A DNA stretch of 64,000 bases from Burkholderia sp. NRF60-BP8 (GTDB lineage Bacteria > Pseudomonadota > Gammaproteobacteria > Burkholderiales > Burkholderiaceae), in NCBI RefSeq assembly GCF_001522585.2, contig NZ_CP013373.1:248001-312000 (forward strand), given 5' to 3'. The position numbers and the translations under genes were made by a program. The first letter of the stretch is position 1, and each line of letters starts with the position of its first letter. Shown here piece after piece: positions 18,291-26,748 of the stretch. The notes beneath the pieces are model-generated. The model saw only the letters and a program-made list of their open reading frames with translations. It did not search any database and was not told the DNA's origin.

Positions 18291-18926
18291 ATGAACTTGC
18301 ATACGTGGTGGCTTTTCGTGGCGACGGTGTTCGTCGTGTCGGCGATTCCGGGTCCGAACATGCTGCTCGTGATGACGCACGGCGCGCGGCACGGGCTGCG
18401 GCGCTCGTCCGCGACGATGGCCGGCTGCCTGAGCGCGCTGGTGCTGATGCTCGCGGTATCCGCGGCGGGGCTCGGCGCGGTGCTCGAGGCATGGCCGGCG
18501 ATGTTCAATACGTTGCGCTTCGCGGGCGCGGCCTACCTGATCTATCTCGGCGTGAAGGCGTGGCGCGCACGCGTGGACGACGCGCCGGCGGCCGACGCCG
18601 ATGCCGTGTCGCAAGGGGCGTCGGCATCGCGCGTGGCGCTGTTCCGCAACGGCTTCCTGGTCGCGGGCAGCAACCCGAAGGCGATCCTGTTCGCGGCCGC
18701 GCTGCTGCCGCAGTTCATCAACGCGGCCGAGCCTACGCTGCCGCAGTTCGGCATCCTCGTCGTCACGTTCGCGGTGATCGAAGTGAGCTGGTATCTCGTC
18801 TATGCGGCGTTCGGCACGCGCATCGGCGCCACGCTGAAGAGCCAGAGCGTCGCGAAGGTGTTCAACCGGCTGACGGGCGGGCTGTTCGTCGGCTTCGGCG
18901 CGATGATGGCGCTGGTTCGTCACTGA
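18291..18926 (+). CDS. LysE/RhtB-family amino-acid exporter
   Basis: 211 residues, six predicted membrane helices. It has the family N-terminal block TVFVVSAIPGPNMLLVMTHGARHG and the mid-chain block FRNGFLVAGSNPKAILFAAALLPQF. LysE/RhtB proteins export amino acids or their derivatives; the substrate is not readable here. It lies 78 bp downstream of the dehydrogenase gene and may share its transcript, and it is followed by a strong terminator. Confidence 0.9.
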   Translation: MNLHTWWLFVATVFVVSAIPGPNMLLVMTHGARHGLRRSSATMAGCLSALVLMLAVSAAGLGAVLEAWPAMFNTLRFAGAAYLIYLGVKAWRARVDDAPAADADAVSQGASASRVALFRNGFLVAGSNPKAILFAAALLPQFINAAEPTLPQFGILVVTFAVIEVSWYLVYAAFGTRIGATLKSQSVAKVFNRLTGGLFVGFGAMMALVRH

Positions 18927-18947
18927 TTCCCGGCCGGCACCGGCGTA

Positions 18948-18990
18948 CCGAACGCCCCGTCCCTCGCAAGAGGGCGGGGCGTTCGGTTTT
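18948..18990 (+). terminator. intrinsic terminator of the LysE-family gene
   Basis: 12-bp stem CCGAACGCCCCG / CGGGGCGTTCGG with a 15-nt loop, then TTTT. Confidence 0.75.
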
Positions 18991-19017
18991 CGGGCGCCGC
19001 GTCGCACCGCTGCCCGC

Positions 19018-20301
19018 TCACGCACGCGGGCGATTCAGCGCCACCGCGCCGGCGCCGCGTCCGGCCGTCAGCCCGAACACGGCCGTCGCGCCGGCGAACG
19101 CGAACCCGACGCCGCACACCGCGCTCCATCCGCCCCATGCCCATGCGCTGCCCGCGAGCGCCGCGCCGAGCGCGCCGCCGACGAAGAACAGCCCGACGAA
19201 CAGCCCGTTCAGGCGTCCGCGCGCGGCCGGGTTCAGCAGGTTGATCGCGCGACGGCCGATCGTCTGGTCGACGATGACGCCCGCATCGAGCAGCGCCGCA
19301 CCGCCGGCCAGCAGCGCGAGCGCGACGCCGCGATGCGCATGCGCGTCGAAGCCGAACCAGCCGGCGCCGGCGATCCCGAGCACGGCGAGCGCCGCGAGCA
19401 TCGTGCCGTGCGCGAGCCGCTGCGCGGCCGGGCCGTGACCGCGGTCGCCCGCGCGGCCGGCGAGCGGCGTGACGATCGCGCCGCTGGCGCCGGCGAACGC
19501 GAACAGCGCGATCCCATGCAGGTCGAGCGCGAACGGCGGCTGCGCGAGCCGCAGCCCGACGGCGGTCCAGAATGCGCTGAACGCGGCCATCGCGAGCGCG
19601 GCCGACAGCGCATGCCGACGCAGCACCGGCTCGTCGGCGAGCAGGCGTCCCATCGATGCGAGCAACGCACGGTAGCCGACCGTGATCGACGGTGTGCGCG
19701 TCGGCAGGCGCAGCGCGAGCACGACGGCGATCGCCGCGTTCGCGAGCGCGGCCAGCAGATAGAACGCGCGCCAGCCGGCCGATCCCGCGATCAGGCTCGC
19801 GAGCGGCCGCGACAGCAGGATCCCGAGCATCAGCCCGCTCATCACGTTGCCGACCGCGCGGCCGCGCTGCGCTTCGGGCGCCATCGACGCGGCCATCGGC
19901 ACGAGCATCTGGATCACGCTCGACGCGGCGCCGGCCGCGAGCGTCGCGAGCAGGAACACGATGCCCGAGCGCGTGACGGCGGGCAGCGCGAGCGCCGCCG
20001 CGCAGACGGCGAGCGTCGCGACGATCAGGCGGCGGTTCTCGAGCAGGTCGACCAGCGGCACGAGTAGCGCGAGCCCGGCCGCGTAGCCGAGTTGCGGCAG
20101 CATCGCGACGAGCCCGGCGAGGCCGGGCGGCAGGTGCAGGTCCGCGCTGATCGGGCCGGTCAGCGGTTGCGCGGCGAACAGATCCATCACGATCACGCCG
20201 ACCGTCGCGGCGAAGAACAGCGTCATGCCCGCGCTCAGCGCGGGCGGCGCGGCGACGGACGAGGAAACGGGGGCGGAGCAACGGTGGGCAGGGCAGTTCA
20301 T
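19018..20301 (-). CDS. MFS transporter (drug/sugar efflux type)
   Basis: 427 residues with 12 predicted helices. The N-terminal half contains FAAQPLTGPISADLHLPPGLAGLVAMLPQLGYAAGL and PLVDLLENRRLIV; the C-terminal half has LFAFAGASGAIVTPLAGRAGDRGHGP. It resembles the efflux-type MFS group that includes YnfM and AraJ-like proteins. It is divergent from a LysR regulator 97 bp away, the classic arrangement for regulator-controlled efflux. Substrate unknown. Confidence 0.85.
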   Translation of the reverse strand: MNCPAHRCSAPVSSSVAAPPALSAGMTLFFAATVGVIVMDLFAAQPLTGPISADLHLPPGLAGLVAMLPQLGYAAGLALLVPLVDLLENRRLIVATLAVCAAALALPAVTRSGIVFLLATLAAGAASSVIQMLVPMAASMAPEAQRGRAVGNVMSGLMLGILLSRPLASLIAGSAGWRAFYLLAALANAAIAVVLALRLPTRTPSITVGYRALLASMGRLLADEPVLRRHALSAALAMAAFSAFWTAVGLRLAQPPFALDLHGIALFAFAGASGAIVTPLAGRAGDRGHGPAAQRLAHGTMLAALAVLGIAGAGWFGFDAHAHRGVALALLAGGAALLDAGVIVDQTIGRRAINLLNPAARGRLNGLFVGLFFVGGALGAALAGSAWAWGGWSAVCGVGFAFAGATAVFGLTAGRGAGAVALNRPRA

Positions 20302-20398
20302 CGGAAGCCTGACGGGGAGGTCGAAGGAATTCCCATCGTAGGTGTCCGATGTTTATGCGACAATTGAAATATGTCTAACACGATTATGCGAGTTTGTT

Positions 20399-21328
20399 TT
20401 GAATACGCGTGATCTCCAGGCGTTCGTCGCGGTCGTCGACAGCGGGTCGATGGTTGCCGCGGCCGCGAAGCTTCATCTGACGCAGCCGGGCCTGACGCGG
20501 CGCGTGCAGAACCTCGAATCGCTGCTCGGCGTGCCGCTGCTCGAACGGCAGAGCAAGCCGCTGAAGCCGACCGCGGCCGGGCGCGACGTCTACGCGCTCG
20601 CGCGCAACGTGCTCGGCGCGGTCGACGAGCTGATGGCGGCGGGCGCGCCGGACGGCGAGCCGTCGGGCGAACTGCGCATCGGCGTGCCGCCGTTTCTGTC
20701 CGAACTCGCGCTGGAGCGGCCGATCGATCGGCTGCGCGACGCGTTCCCGCGCCTCACGCTGCGCGTGACGGCCGGCTGGTCGCCCGCGCTGGTGCAGGGC
20801 ATCGAGCGCGGCGCGCTCGACGTCGCCACCGTGATGGTGCCGGCGAGCGCGGCGCTACCGGACGCGTTGACGGCAACGCTCATCGCCACGCAGCCGACGG
20901 TGCTCGTCGCCGCGCGCGATTTCCCGCTGCCGGCGGGCCCGCTGTCGCTCGACACGCTGTCGGGTTTTCCGTGGGTGCTGAGCCAGGACGGCTGCGGGAT
21001 GCGTTCGGCGCTGAGCCGGGCGCTCGGCGCGGCCGGGCTGCCGTTCGACGTCGCGGTCGAGGCATTCGGCTCGGAGTTGCAGTTGTCGCTCGTCGCGCGC
21101 GGCGCCGGCATCGGGATCGCTGCGCCGAACGCGCTGGCGCGCAGCGCGCATCGCGATGCGCTGAGGGTGGTGGAAACGACGGGGCTGGAAACGCGGATCA
21201 ACGTGTGGATCGTGCACGGCACGTTGCCGGGCCGGCTGGTGCGGCCGGTCGCGCTGCTGCGCGACGCGCTGGGCGAGGTCCTCGAACGGGAGAACGAGAA
21301 GGGGTCGGGTGCCGTAACGGCGAACTAG
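20399..21328 (+). CDS. LysR-family transcriptional regulator
   Basis: 309 residues from the TTG at 20399, giving (M)NTRDLQAFVAVVDSGSM, the normal LysR start. The in-frame ATG at 20342 would add 19 residues not usual in the family and would fill most of the divergent promoter region. Helix-turn-helix: GSMVAAAAKLHLTQPGLTRRVQNLESLLGVPLLER. The rest is a LysR effector domain. Likely regulator of the divergent MFS gene. Confidence 0.85.
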   Translation: MNTRDLQAFVAVVDSGSMVAAAAKLHLTQPGLTRRVQNLESLLGVPLLERQSKPLKPTAAGRDVYALARNVLGAVDELMAAGAPDGEPSGELRIGVPPFLSELALERPIDRLRDAFPRLTLRVTAGWSPALVQGIERGALDVATVMVPASAALPDALTATLIATQPTVLVAARDFPLPAGPLSLDTLSGFPWVLSQDGCGMRSALSRALGAAGLPFDVAVEAFGSELQLSLVARGAGIGIAAPNALARSAHRDALRVVETTGLETRINVWIVHGTLPGRLVRPVALLRDALGEVLERENEKGSGAVTAN

Positions 21329-21371
21329 AGGCCGCGTTCGAGGGAAAATCCTTATTTTCTCTACGGAAATG

Positions 21372-21400
21372 TTGCATTGCGGAAACCGATTCGCTATAGT
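21372..21400 (+). promoter_or_regulatory. sigma-70 promoter of an sRNA candidate
   Basis: TTGCAT (21372-21377), exactly 17 bp, then TATAGT (21395-21400). No open reading frame with a ribosome site follows; a terminator does, 40 bp on. Confidence 0.7.
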
Positions 21401-21406
21401 TGCACC

Positions 21407-21466
21407 TGTCTCCTCCATGTCTCCTCTGATATGGATTCAGCCCGCCACTTAGGCGGGCTTTTTTTT
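21407..21466 (+). ncRNA. candidate small RNA with two UGUCUCCUC motifs and terminator
   Basis: About 60 nt from the expected start (6-7 bases after the -10) to the end of a run of eight Ts. The 5' half carries TGTCTCCTC twice, at 21407-21415 and 21418-21426. The second copy lies in the loop of a small CCAT/ATGG hairpin (21415-21418 with 21431-21434). The 3' part is an intrinsic terminator: AGCCCGCC (21439-21446), ACTTA, GGCGGGCT (21452-21459), T8. Exposed CUCCUC motifs complementary to ribosome binding sites are known in other proteobacterial sRNA families. No coding frame is plausible. Confidence 0.7.
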
Positions 21467-21512
21467 GCCTGCGATTGTGTCGCGGCGCTCCATTTGCCGG
21501 CCCTCGCCGCGC

Positions 21513-22343
21513 TCAGAACTTGTAGGTCATCCCGACGTAGCTGATGATCGGGTCCGCCTTCAGGTCCGATTTCGATTCGGCGAGCACCGAGCCGTCGGCC
21601 GCCTTGATCGTCACCGTCGACGTCGTCTTCAGCGGGATGTAGGTCACCGACGCGACCAGCCCGAAGTGTTCGGTCAGGTTGTACTGCAGGCCCGCGTTGA
21701 ACACCGGCTGCCACGACGACGACGCCTTCGCTTCCACCGACGTCGTCCCCGGCTTGCCCGCGCCCGCCGCGAGGATCGCACCGAGGTTGTCCTGCGTCTG
21801 CTTGATGAAGTTCGTGTTGAGCTGCAGGTCGCTGAACCAGTTGTACGACACGCCGAGGCCGAGGAACGGCCGGAACTTCGCGGTGGCCTGCCCGAAGTAG
21901 TACTGCAGGATCACCGCCGGGCTCCACTGCCGCACGCTCTTCACGATCGGGTTGACCGATCCCAGCCCGATGTTCTGCGTGCCGAGCGCGCCGGCGGGTC
22001 CGGGCGGCTTGATCGTGCCCTGGCCCGACACCTTGAATACCGGCGGCACGCCCGCCACCGACGTGACCGCGATGTGGTCGGTCAGGAAGTGGCTGACCGT
22101 CAGGCCGACGGTGTCGGCGCCGCTCGTGTGCAGCCCCGTGCCCGGCGACGTGAACGACGGCGGCAGCCGCAGCGGCGTGTTGATCGGCGTCGGCGCGACG
22201 TTGGTCGTCATCGGCGTGCTGCTCTGCTGCGGCATGATATGGAACCAGCCCAGCGTGACGACGTTGCTGCCGGCGCTCTGCGCGTGCGCCGCGAGCGGCG
22301 CGGCGGCGGCCGCCGCCGCGCAGAGAAGGGTTTTCTTCATCAC
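21513..22343 (-). CDS. OmpW-family outer-membrane beta-barrel protein
   Basis: 276 residues with an Ala-rich signal peptide ending AAHA-Q. Blocks typical of OmpW are visible: VVTLGWFHIMPQ near the mature N-terminus, GLTVSHFLTDHIAV, PAVILQYYFG, FRPFLGLGVSYNWF, and the C-terminal DPIISYVGMTYKF ending in Phe, as needed for barrel assembly. Its extended loop after WFHIMPQQSS and its larger size than enterobacterial OmpW (about 210) are typical of Burkholderia versions. OmpW forms a narrow eight-stranded pore for small hydrophobic compounds. It follows a DUF2957 gene by 15 bp, so it is probably in the same transcript. Confidence 0.88.
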   Translation of the reverse strand: MMKKTLLCAAAAAAAPLAAHAQSAGSNVVTLGWFHIMPQQSSTPMTTNVAPTPINTPLRLPPSFTSPGTGLHTSGADTVGLTVSHFLTDHIAVTSVAGVPPVFKVSGQGTIKPPGPAGALGTQNIGLGSVNPIVKSVRQWSPAVILQYYFGQATAKFRPFLGLGVSYNWFSDLQLNTNFIKQTQDNLGAILAAGAGKPGTTSVEAKASSSWQPVFNAGLQYNLTEHFGLVASVTYIPLKTTSTVTIKAADGSVLAESKSDLKADPIISYVGMTYKF

Positions 22344-22358
22344 GGCTTCTCCCTCCGC

Positions 22359-23600
22359 TTACTGGACGAATGCGCCGATCGTGAAATACGGCGTCGATCC
22401 CGCGTTGTCGAGGAAACCGAACACGCCACCCGTGAAGATGAACTTGCCGGTCGGCGACGTGCTGCCCGAACCCGTGTGGATCGTCGTGACCGTGCCCGGC
22501 ACCTTCTGCGTGTAGTCGAGGTCGAGCGCGGTCGCGAGCGACGCCTGCGACGGCTGGAACGGGTCGAGCAGCGTGGCCTGCTTGTCGATCAGCGCGGTGG
22601 TGCGGTAATCGAACTGGCTGTCGACGCCGATGTACTCGCCGTTCTGCGAGCCGGCCGCCACGGCCGTCTGCGGCGCGAGGATCGAGATGCTCGATTCGTC
22701 GTCGGCGGTCAGGCCCGGCACGCCGTTGCTGTCGGGCGTCGGGTTCGGGTTCGCGACCCCCGTGCGCACGAGGATCGGCACGAGCTGGTTGCGCAGCTTG
22801 CCGACGATCATGAAGCCCTTGCCCTGCGGCGTGGCCGACAGCGTCGGCTTCAACTGGCTCGCGTAGTTGTTCGACTGGAACGCGCCGCTGCCGTCGGCCG
22901 ACTGCACGAAGTTCGTGCCCTGCTGCGCGCACGCGCCGCCGGCGAACTGGCCGGTCGTGTCGCACTTGGTCCACGTGCCGTCCGCGTTGATCGTCACCTT
23001 CGCGTCGATCGATGCCGGCGCGAATTTCTGCGACGGCACTTCGCCGAAGCCGATGTGGCTGTACGTGCCCGCGACCTTCGTGATGTCGGTTTCGATCGAC
23101 GAGAAGCCGATGAACGGGTAGTACGGGAATTTCGTGTCGGGCACCGCGGCCTGGCCGAGCACGCCGTCGAACTGGATCTCCTTGCCGGGAATCGTGCCGC
23201 CCGCGACGCCGAAGCCGACGAAGATGCGCGCCGGACGCGACGCATCGAGGCTCGCGCCGTTCAGACGGAACGCGCATTGGTTCAGCTTGTTGGTCGGCAA
23301 CAGCGTTTCCTGCGTGAGCGTGCCGCTGTCGACGGTGCCCGCACGGGTCGGCACGACGGTACCGGTCTTTTGCGGCACCGGCGATTCGACATAGGTGACC
23401 TGCCAGGTCATCTTGGTCGTGTCGAGCTGGACCTTCGCGAGTTCGCCGCTGCCCGCGCCGCCCGTAAACACGGTGTTGTAGTCGAGCGTGGCAGGGCAGA
23501 GCCGATCCTCGACGAGCGGCGGCGGATTGTCGCTGCCGCCGCCGCATGCGGAAAGAAGGGGGGCGGCAAGGGCCGCCGCCAGAATGAGGTTGCGCTTCAT
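22359..23600 (-). CDS. DUF2957 family lipoprotein (copy 1)
   Basis: 413 residues. Lipoprotein signal with lipobox LSAC, then CGGGSDNPP, a flexible anchor. The body is rich in Gly, Thr and Ser with repeated beta-type blocks (VFTGGAGSGELAKVQLDTTKMTWQVTYVESPVPQKTGTVVPTR, CAFRLNG, FVGFGVAGGTIPGKEIQFDG, YPFIGFSS). It closely parallels the next gene along its length. I place it in DUF2957, a family I know mainly from Burkholderia; no function is established. The gene lies 15 bp upstream of an ompW gene, suggesting a joint outer-membrane role. Confidence 0.82.
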   Translation of the reverse strand: MKRNLILAAALAAPLLSACGGGSDNPPPLVEDRLCPATLDYNTVFTGGAGSGELAKVQLDTTKMTWQVTYVESPVPQKTGTVVPTRAGTVDSGTLTQETLLPTNKLNQCAFRLNGASLDASRPARIFVGFGVAGGTIPGKEIQFDGVLGQAAVPDTKFPYYPFIGFSSIETDITKVAGTYSHIGFGEVPSQKFAPASIDAKVTINADGTWTKCDTTGQFAGGACAQQGTNFVQSADGSGAFQSNNYASQLKPTLSATPQGKGFMIVGKLRNQLVPILVRTGVANPNPTPDSNGVPGLTADDESSISILAPQTAVAAGSQNGEYIGVDSQFDYRTTALIDKQATLLDPFQPSQASLATALDLDYTQKVPGTVTTIHTGSGSTSPTGKFIFTGGVFGFLDNAGSTPYFTIGAFVQ

Positions 23601-23745
23601 GTTGCTCCTCCAGATTTGTCTTGTGCGGCGGCCAGCTCCCTGTCGGCCGCTTCTGTCGTGTGCTCGTCCTGCCGGCGCCGAGCCGAGCGCCTTCGTGCCT
23701 TCCCTGCGTCGCGCGGCGGCGGGCCGGCCGCCGCGCCCTCGATCG

Positions 23746-25173
23746 CTACTTGCTGATCTGCGCGCCCACGCCGAAGTACGGGGTCGACGATGTCGTCGAA
23801 TTCGCCGACGTCGACGTGACGCCGCCGTTCACCGTGCCCTGGATCAGCGCCGCGTACAGCCCGCCCGTCGCGATCACGACGCCCGATGCGGACGGGTAGT
23901 TCGTGCCGGGCGGCGGCTTCGGTGTCGTCGTCGCGTTCAGCAGGCCTGGTGTCGTCTGACCGTAGTCGAGCGTGAAGCCGTCTTCCTCGGCCTGCGTGGA
24001 CGGGTTGATGAACGACGCGTTACTGCCGCGGATCAGCGCGGCCGTGTACTTGAAGTTCGAGTCCGCGCCCGCGTAGCCGCCGTCGATCGCGCCCGACGTG
24101 ATCGCCGTCGCCGCGCCGAGCACCGCGATGCCCGATTCGTCGTCGACCTGCGCGTCGAGGTGCAGCGGCGGCGTGCCGAGGTTCACGTTGCCCGTGCGCA
24201 CGATCACCGGCACCGTCGCGCCGTTGAGCTGGCCGATCACCATGTGCGCGGTCGCCGACTTGCCGGTCGCGCCGACGATCGGCAGTTGCGTCTGCGGCAG
24301 CGTCTGCGGCGCCTTCGTGCTGTCGAAGTAGCCGCCCTTCGCGCTCGTCTTCCACGGATCGCCGGTCGTCTGGCAGCCGCCCGAACCGCTCGACGTGCAC
24401 GCGCCGTTCGCATCGAACGTCTCGCTCGAATTCGAGCCCTTCGTCGCGTAGTTGCCCGATGGCACGAGGTGGTAGAGCAGCGCGTTGTACGTGCCCGGCA
24501 GTTTCGAGAGGTCGGTCGTCGTGTTCGCGAAGCCGAGGAACGGATAGAAGTCGAAGTGACGGTTCGGCACCTGGCCGACGTTCTGCACGACGCCCGGGAT
24601 GATCGTCAGCCCGTCGTACTGGATCGTCGCGCCGGGAATGCCGCCGCCCGCCACGCCCATGCCGACCAGCAGCATCGGCGGGTTCGCCTGGTTGAAGTCG
24701 GCGGCCGTCGAGTAGGTCGAGCCGTCCGGCGCGGGGCCGGTGCCCGGCGTGAGGACGAACGCGCAGCGCGTCTGCTCGGCGGTCGGCAGCGTGCCGGTCG
24801 GCGGGTGGACGACCTTGCCGGTGATGGTCGTGCCGACGCGGCTCGGCGTGACGGTGCCCGTCTTCAGCGGAATCGGCGATTCGAGCCACGTGAGCGTGTA
24901 CGTCATCGCGACCGCGTCGATGTTGACGCTGACGATCTCGCCGCTCCCTGCGCCGCCGAGATACGTGCTCTTCACGATATCCGCGTTGGCCGGGCAGAGT
25001 GCGCCGTTGATGGGCTGCGAAGGCGGCGGCCCTTGCGTGCCGCAGCTCGAGCCGGAACATTGGGGCGCATTGATCGGCGCGAGCGCGCCACCGGAGTCCC
25101 CCCCACCACATGCAACCAGGAAAGGGGCAATGGCAAAGGCCGTTGCCACCCCCTTCGATAAGGCGTGCGACAT
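23746..25173 (-). CDS. DUF2957 family lipoprotein (copy 2)
   Basis: 475 residues. Lipobox LVAC followed by CGGGDSGG. It shares the order of blocks with its downstream paralogue: LCPANADIVKSTYLGGAGSGEIVSVNIDAVAMTYTLTWLESPIPLKTGTVTPSR, CAFVL, GMGVAGGGIPGATIQYDG, YPFLGFANTTTDLSKLPGTYN, and DDESGIAVLGAATAITSGAIDGGYAGADSNFKY. It has an extra Cys-containing spacer (QCSGSSCGTQG) after the anchor and one CTSSGSGGCQTT segment. Tandem duplication with clear divergence. Function unknown; surface or periplasmic exposure is inferred from the lipid anchor. Confidence 0.82.
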   Translation of the reverse strand: MSHALSKGVATAFAIAPFLVACGGGDSGGALAPINAPQCSGSSCGTQGPPPSQPINGALCPANADIVKSTYLGGAGSGEIVSVNIDAVAMTYTLTWLESPIPLKTGTVTPSRVGTTITGKVVHPPTGTLPTAEQTRCAFVLTPGTGPAPDGSTYSTAADFNQANPPMLLVGMGVAGGGIPGATIQYDGLTIIPGVVQNVGQVPNRHFDFYPFLGFANTTTDLSKLPGTYNALLYHLVPSGNYATKGSNSSETFDANGACTSSGSGGCQTTGDPWKTSAKGGYFDSTKAPQTLPQTQLPIVGATGKSATAHMVIGQLNGATVPVIVRTGNVNLGTPPLHLDAQVDDESGIAVLGAATAITSGAIDGGYAGADSNFKYTAALIRGSNASFINPSTQAEEDGFTLDYGQTTPGLLNATTTPKPPPGTNYPSASGVVIATGGLYAALIQGTVNGGVTSTSANSTTSSTPYFGVGAQISK

Positions 25174-25563
25174 GCCGCTGTCTCCAATCGTTTAATTGTG
25201 CGAGCTAATGTCGCCGCCTGGATTTTTGCTGTCAATTGATGAACCCGTCTAAAAAAGGCGATTGAAACGGGATCTGCGATTTGAATCCTTGCCCGATAAG
25301 GCAATTGGTAAGAATTTAAACGCGAGACGGGCTGTCGAAAGCTGCCGCGGTGGGGGATGCGCGACGCCCGGCGCGCTCTCGCAGCGCCTTCCTGCGTATA
25401 ACGGCAGCGTTTAAATCGACGGTATCCGGTTTATCCCTATTCGGGATTGACTGGATAAGGAGGCAGGCTGGTTTAATTCACTGGTAATCGCGCAATGGAA
25501 AGCTTGTAAATATTTGTAAATGCGCGGCCCGGTGTTTTTGTATATTGCCTGATACGAGTAAAT
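25174..25563. other. AT-richer intergenic region upstream of the DUF2957 genes
   Basis: 390 bp, noticeably AT-richer than the surroundings. On the minus strand a TTGACA lies at 25235-25230, but the -10 at the right distance is poor (GACATT). The far end (25490-25565) has runs such as TTGTAAATATTTGTAAAT. No coding potential seen. It separates the DUF2957 unit from argC. Confidence 0.45.
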
Positions 25564-25588
25564 AAAAAGCCGGCCAGTGGCCGGCTTT
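25564..25588 (-). terminator. intrinsic terminator of argC
   Basis: 10-bp stem AAAGCCGGCC / GGCCGGCTTT with a 3-nt loop; on the minus strand it is followed by Ts. Confidence 0.8.
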
Positions 25589-25608
25589 GCGTCGCGTGCG
25601 ATGCTGAA

Positions 25609-26559
25609 TCAGCGTTTGAGGCCCGCGTCCTCGGCCGCGCCGATGTTGAGGTTCATGCACTGGATCGCGGCGCCCGATGCGCCCTTGCCGAGGTTGTCGA
25701 GGCGCGCGACCGTGACGAAGCGCTCCGCGTTGCCGAACACGAACAGGTCGACGCGGTTCGTGTCGTTGTTCGCCTGCACGTCGAAGAAGCCGCTGTCGAG
25801 GTTCGCCTCCGCGTCGAACGGTGCGACGCGCACGAACGCTTCGTCCGCGTAGTACTCGGCGAACACGCGCTGCACGTCCTGCGGCGTCGCGCGCTTCGCG
25901 AGCTGCTCGGGCGTGAAGTAGGTCGTCACCGCGAGGCCCTTCAGGAAGGGGCCGACGATCGGCGTGAAGATCGGCGCGTTCGCGAGGCCGGTATGCGCGG
26001 CCATTTCCGGCAGGTGCTTGTGAGCGAGGCCGAGCGCGTACGGGCGCGGGCTCGCGAGCTTGCCGCCCGGCGCGGCGCTTTCGTACTCGGCGATCATCGA
26101 CTTGCCGCCGCCGCTGTAGCCGGTGATCGAGTAGCTGTGCGCGGCGAACGTCGGCGCGACGATGCCCGCATCGACGAGCGGACGCATCGCGAGCACGAAC
26201 GCCGATGCGTGGCAGCCGGGCACCGCGATGCGCTTCGACGTGCGAATCTTCTCGCGCTGCGCGCGGGTCAGTTCGGGCAGGCCGTAGGCCCAGTCGGCGT
26301 GGGTGCGGAACGCGGTGCTCGCGTCGATCAGCGTGGTGTTCGGATTTTCGACGAGCGATGCGGATTCGCGCGACGCGACATCCGGCAGGCACAGGAACGT
26401 GACGTCCGACGCGTTGATCAGGCGGCGGCGCTCGTCGACGTCCTTGCGCTTCGCTTCATCGATGCGCAGGATCTCGATGTCGCTGCGTGCCGACAGGTAT
26501 TCGAAGATCTTGAGGCCGGTCGTGCCTTCCTGGCCGTCGACAAAAACTTTGGTGCTCAT
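25609..26559 (-). CDS. argC: N-acetyl-gamma-glutamyl-phosphate reductase, short type
   Basis: 316 residues. Catalyses the NADPH-dependent third step of arginine synthesis, N-acetylglutamyl phosphate to the semialdehyde. N-terminal [21 protein letters not shown] is the nucleotide-binding block of the short (type 2) ArgC, and VPGCHASAF holds the catalytic Cys. Later blocks [12 protein letters not shown] and [13 protein letters not shown] fit the same group. It is transcribed alone, with its own terminator. Confidence 0.93.
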   Translation of the reverse strand: MSTKVFVDGQEGTTGLKIFEYLSARSDIEILRIDEAKRKDVDERRRLINASDVTFLCLPDVASRESASLVENPNTTLIDASTAFRTHADWAYGLPELTRAQREKIRTSKRIAVPGCHASAFVLAMRPLVDAGIVAPTFAAHSYSITGYSGGGKSMIAEYESAAPGGKLASPRPYALGLAHKHLPEMAAHTGLANAPIFTPIVGPFLKGLAVTTYFTPEQLAKRATPQDVQRVFAEYYADEAFVRVAPFDAEANLDSGFFDVQANNDTNRVDLFVFGNAERFVTVARLDNLGKGASGAAIQCMNLNIGAAEDAGLKR

Positions 26560-26647
26560 TTCGCTCTCACTGAATGAAACGGGAGCCGCGGCGCCCTGAA
26601 ACCGCCATTTTAAGACGTCATCCGGCGGCACTGCACCGCACGGGGCG

Positions 26648-26673
26648 AAAAAAGACGGCCCGCGGGCCGTCTT
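26648..26673 (-). terminator. intrinsic terminator of the WrbA-family gene
   Basis: Inverted repeat with 11-base arms at 26652-26673; read on the minus strand it is followed by six Ts. Confidence 0.78.
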
Positions 26674-26748
26674 GTGTCCGTTTGGCGCGTCTCGGGGCCG
26701 CGCGGCCGCCAGCGGCGGCACGGACCGACCGAGGGCGCCCGGGCGCGC

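Noticed and set aside
20302..20398. LysR binding site between the MFS and LysR genes
   Set aside because: Very likely present by analogy, but I see no clear T-N11-A dyad that stands out, so no site is called.
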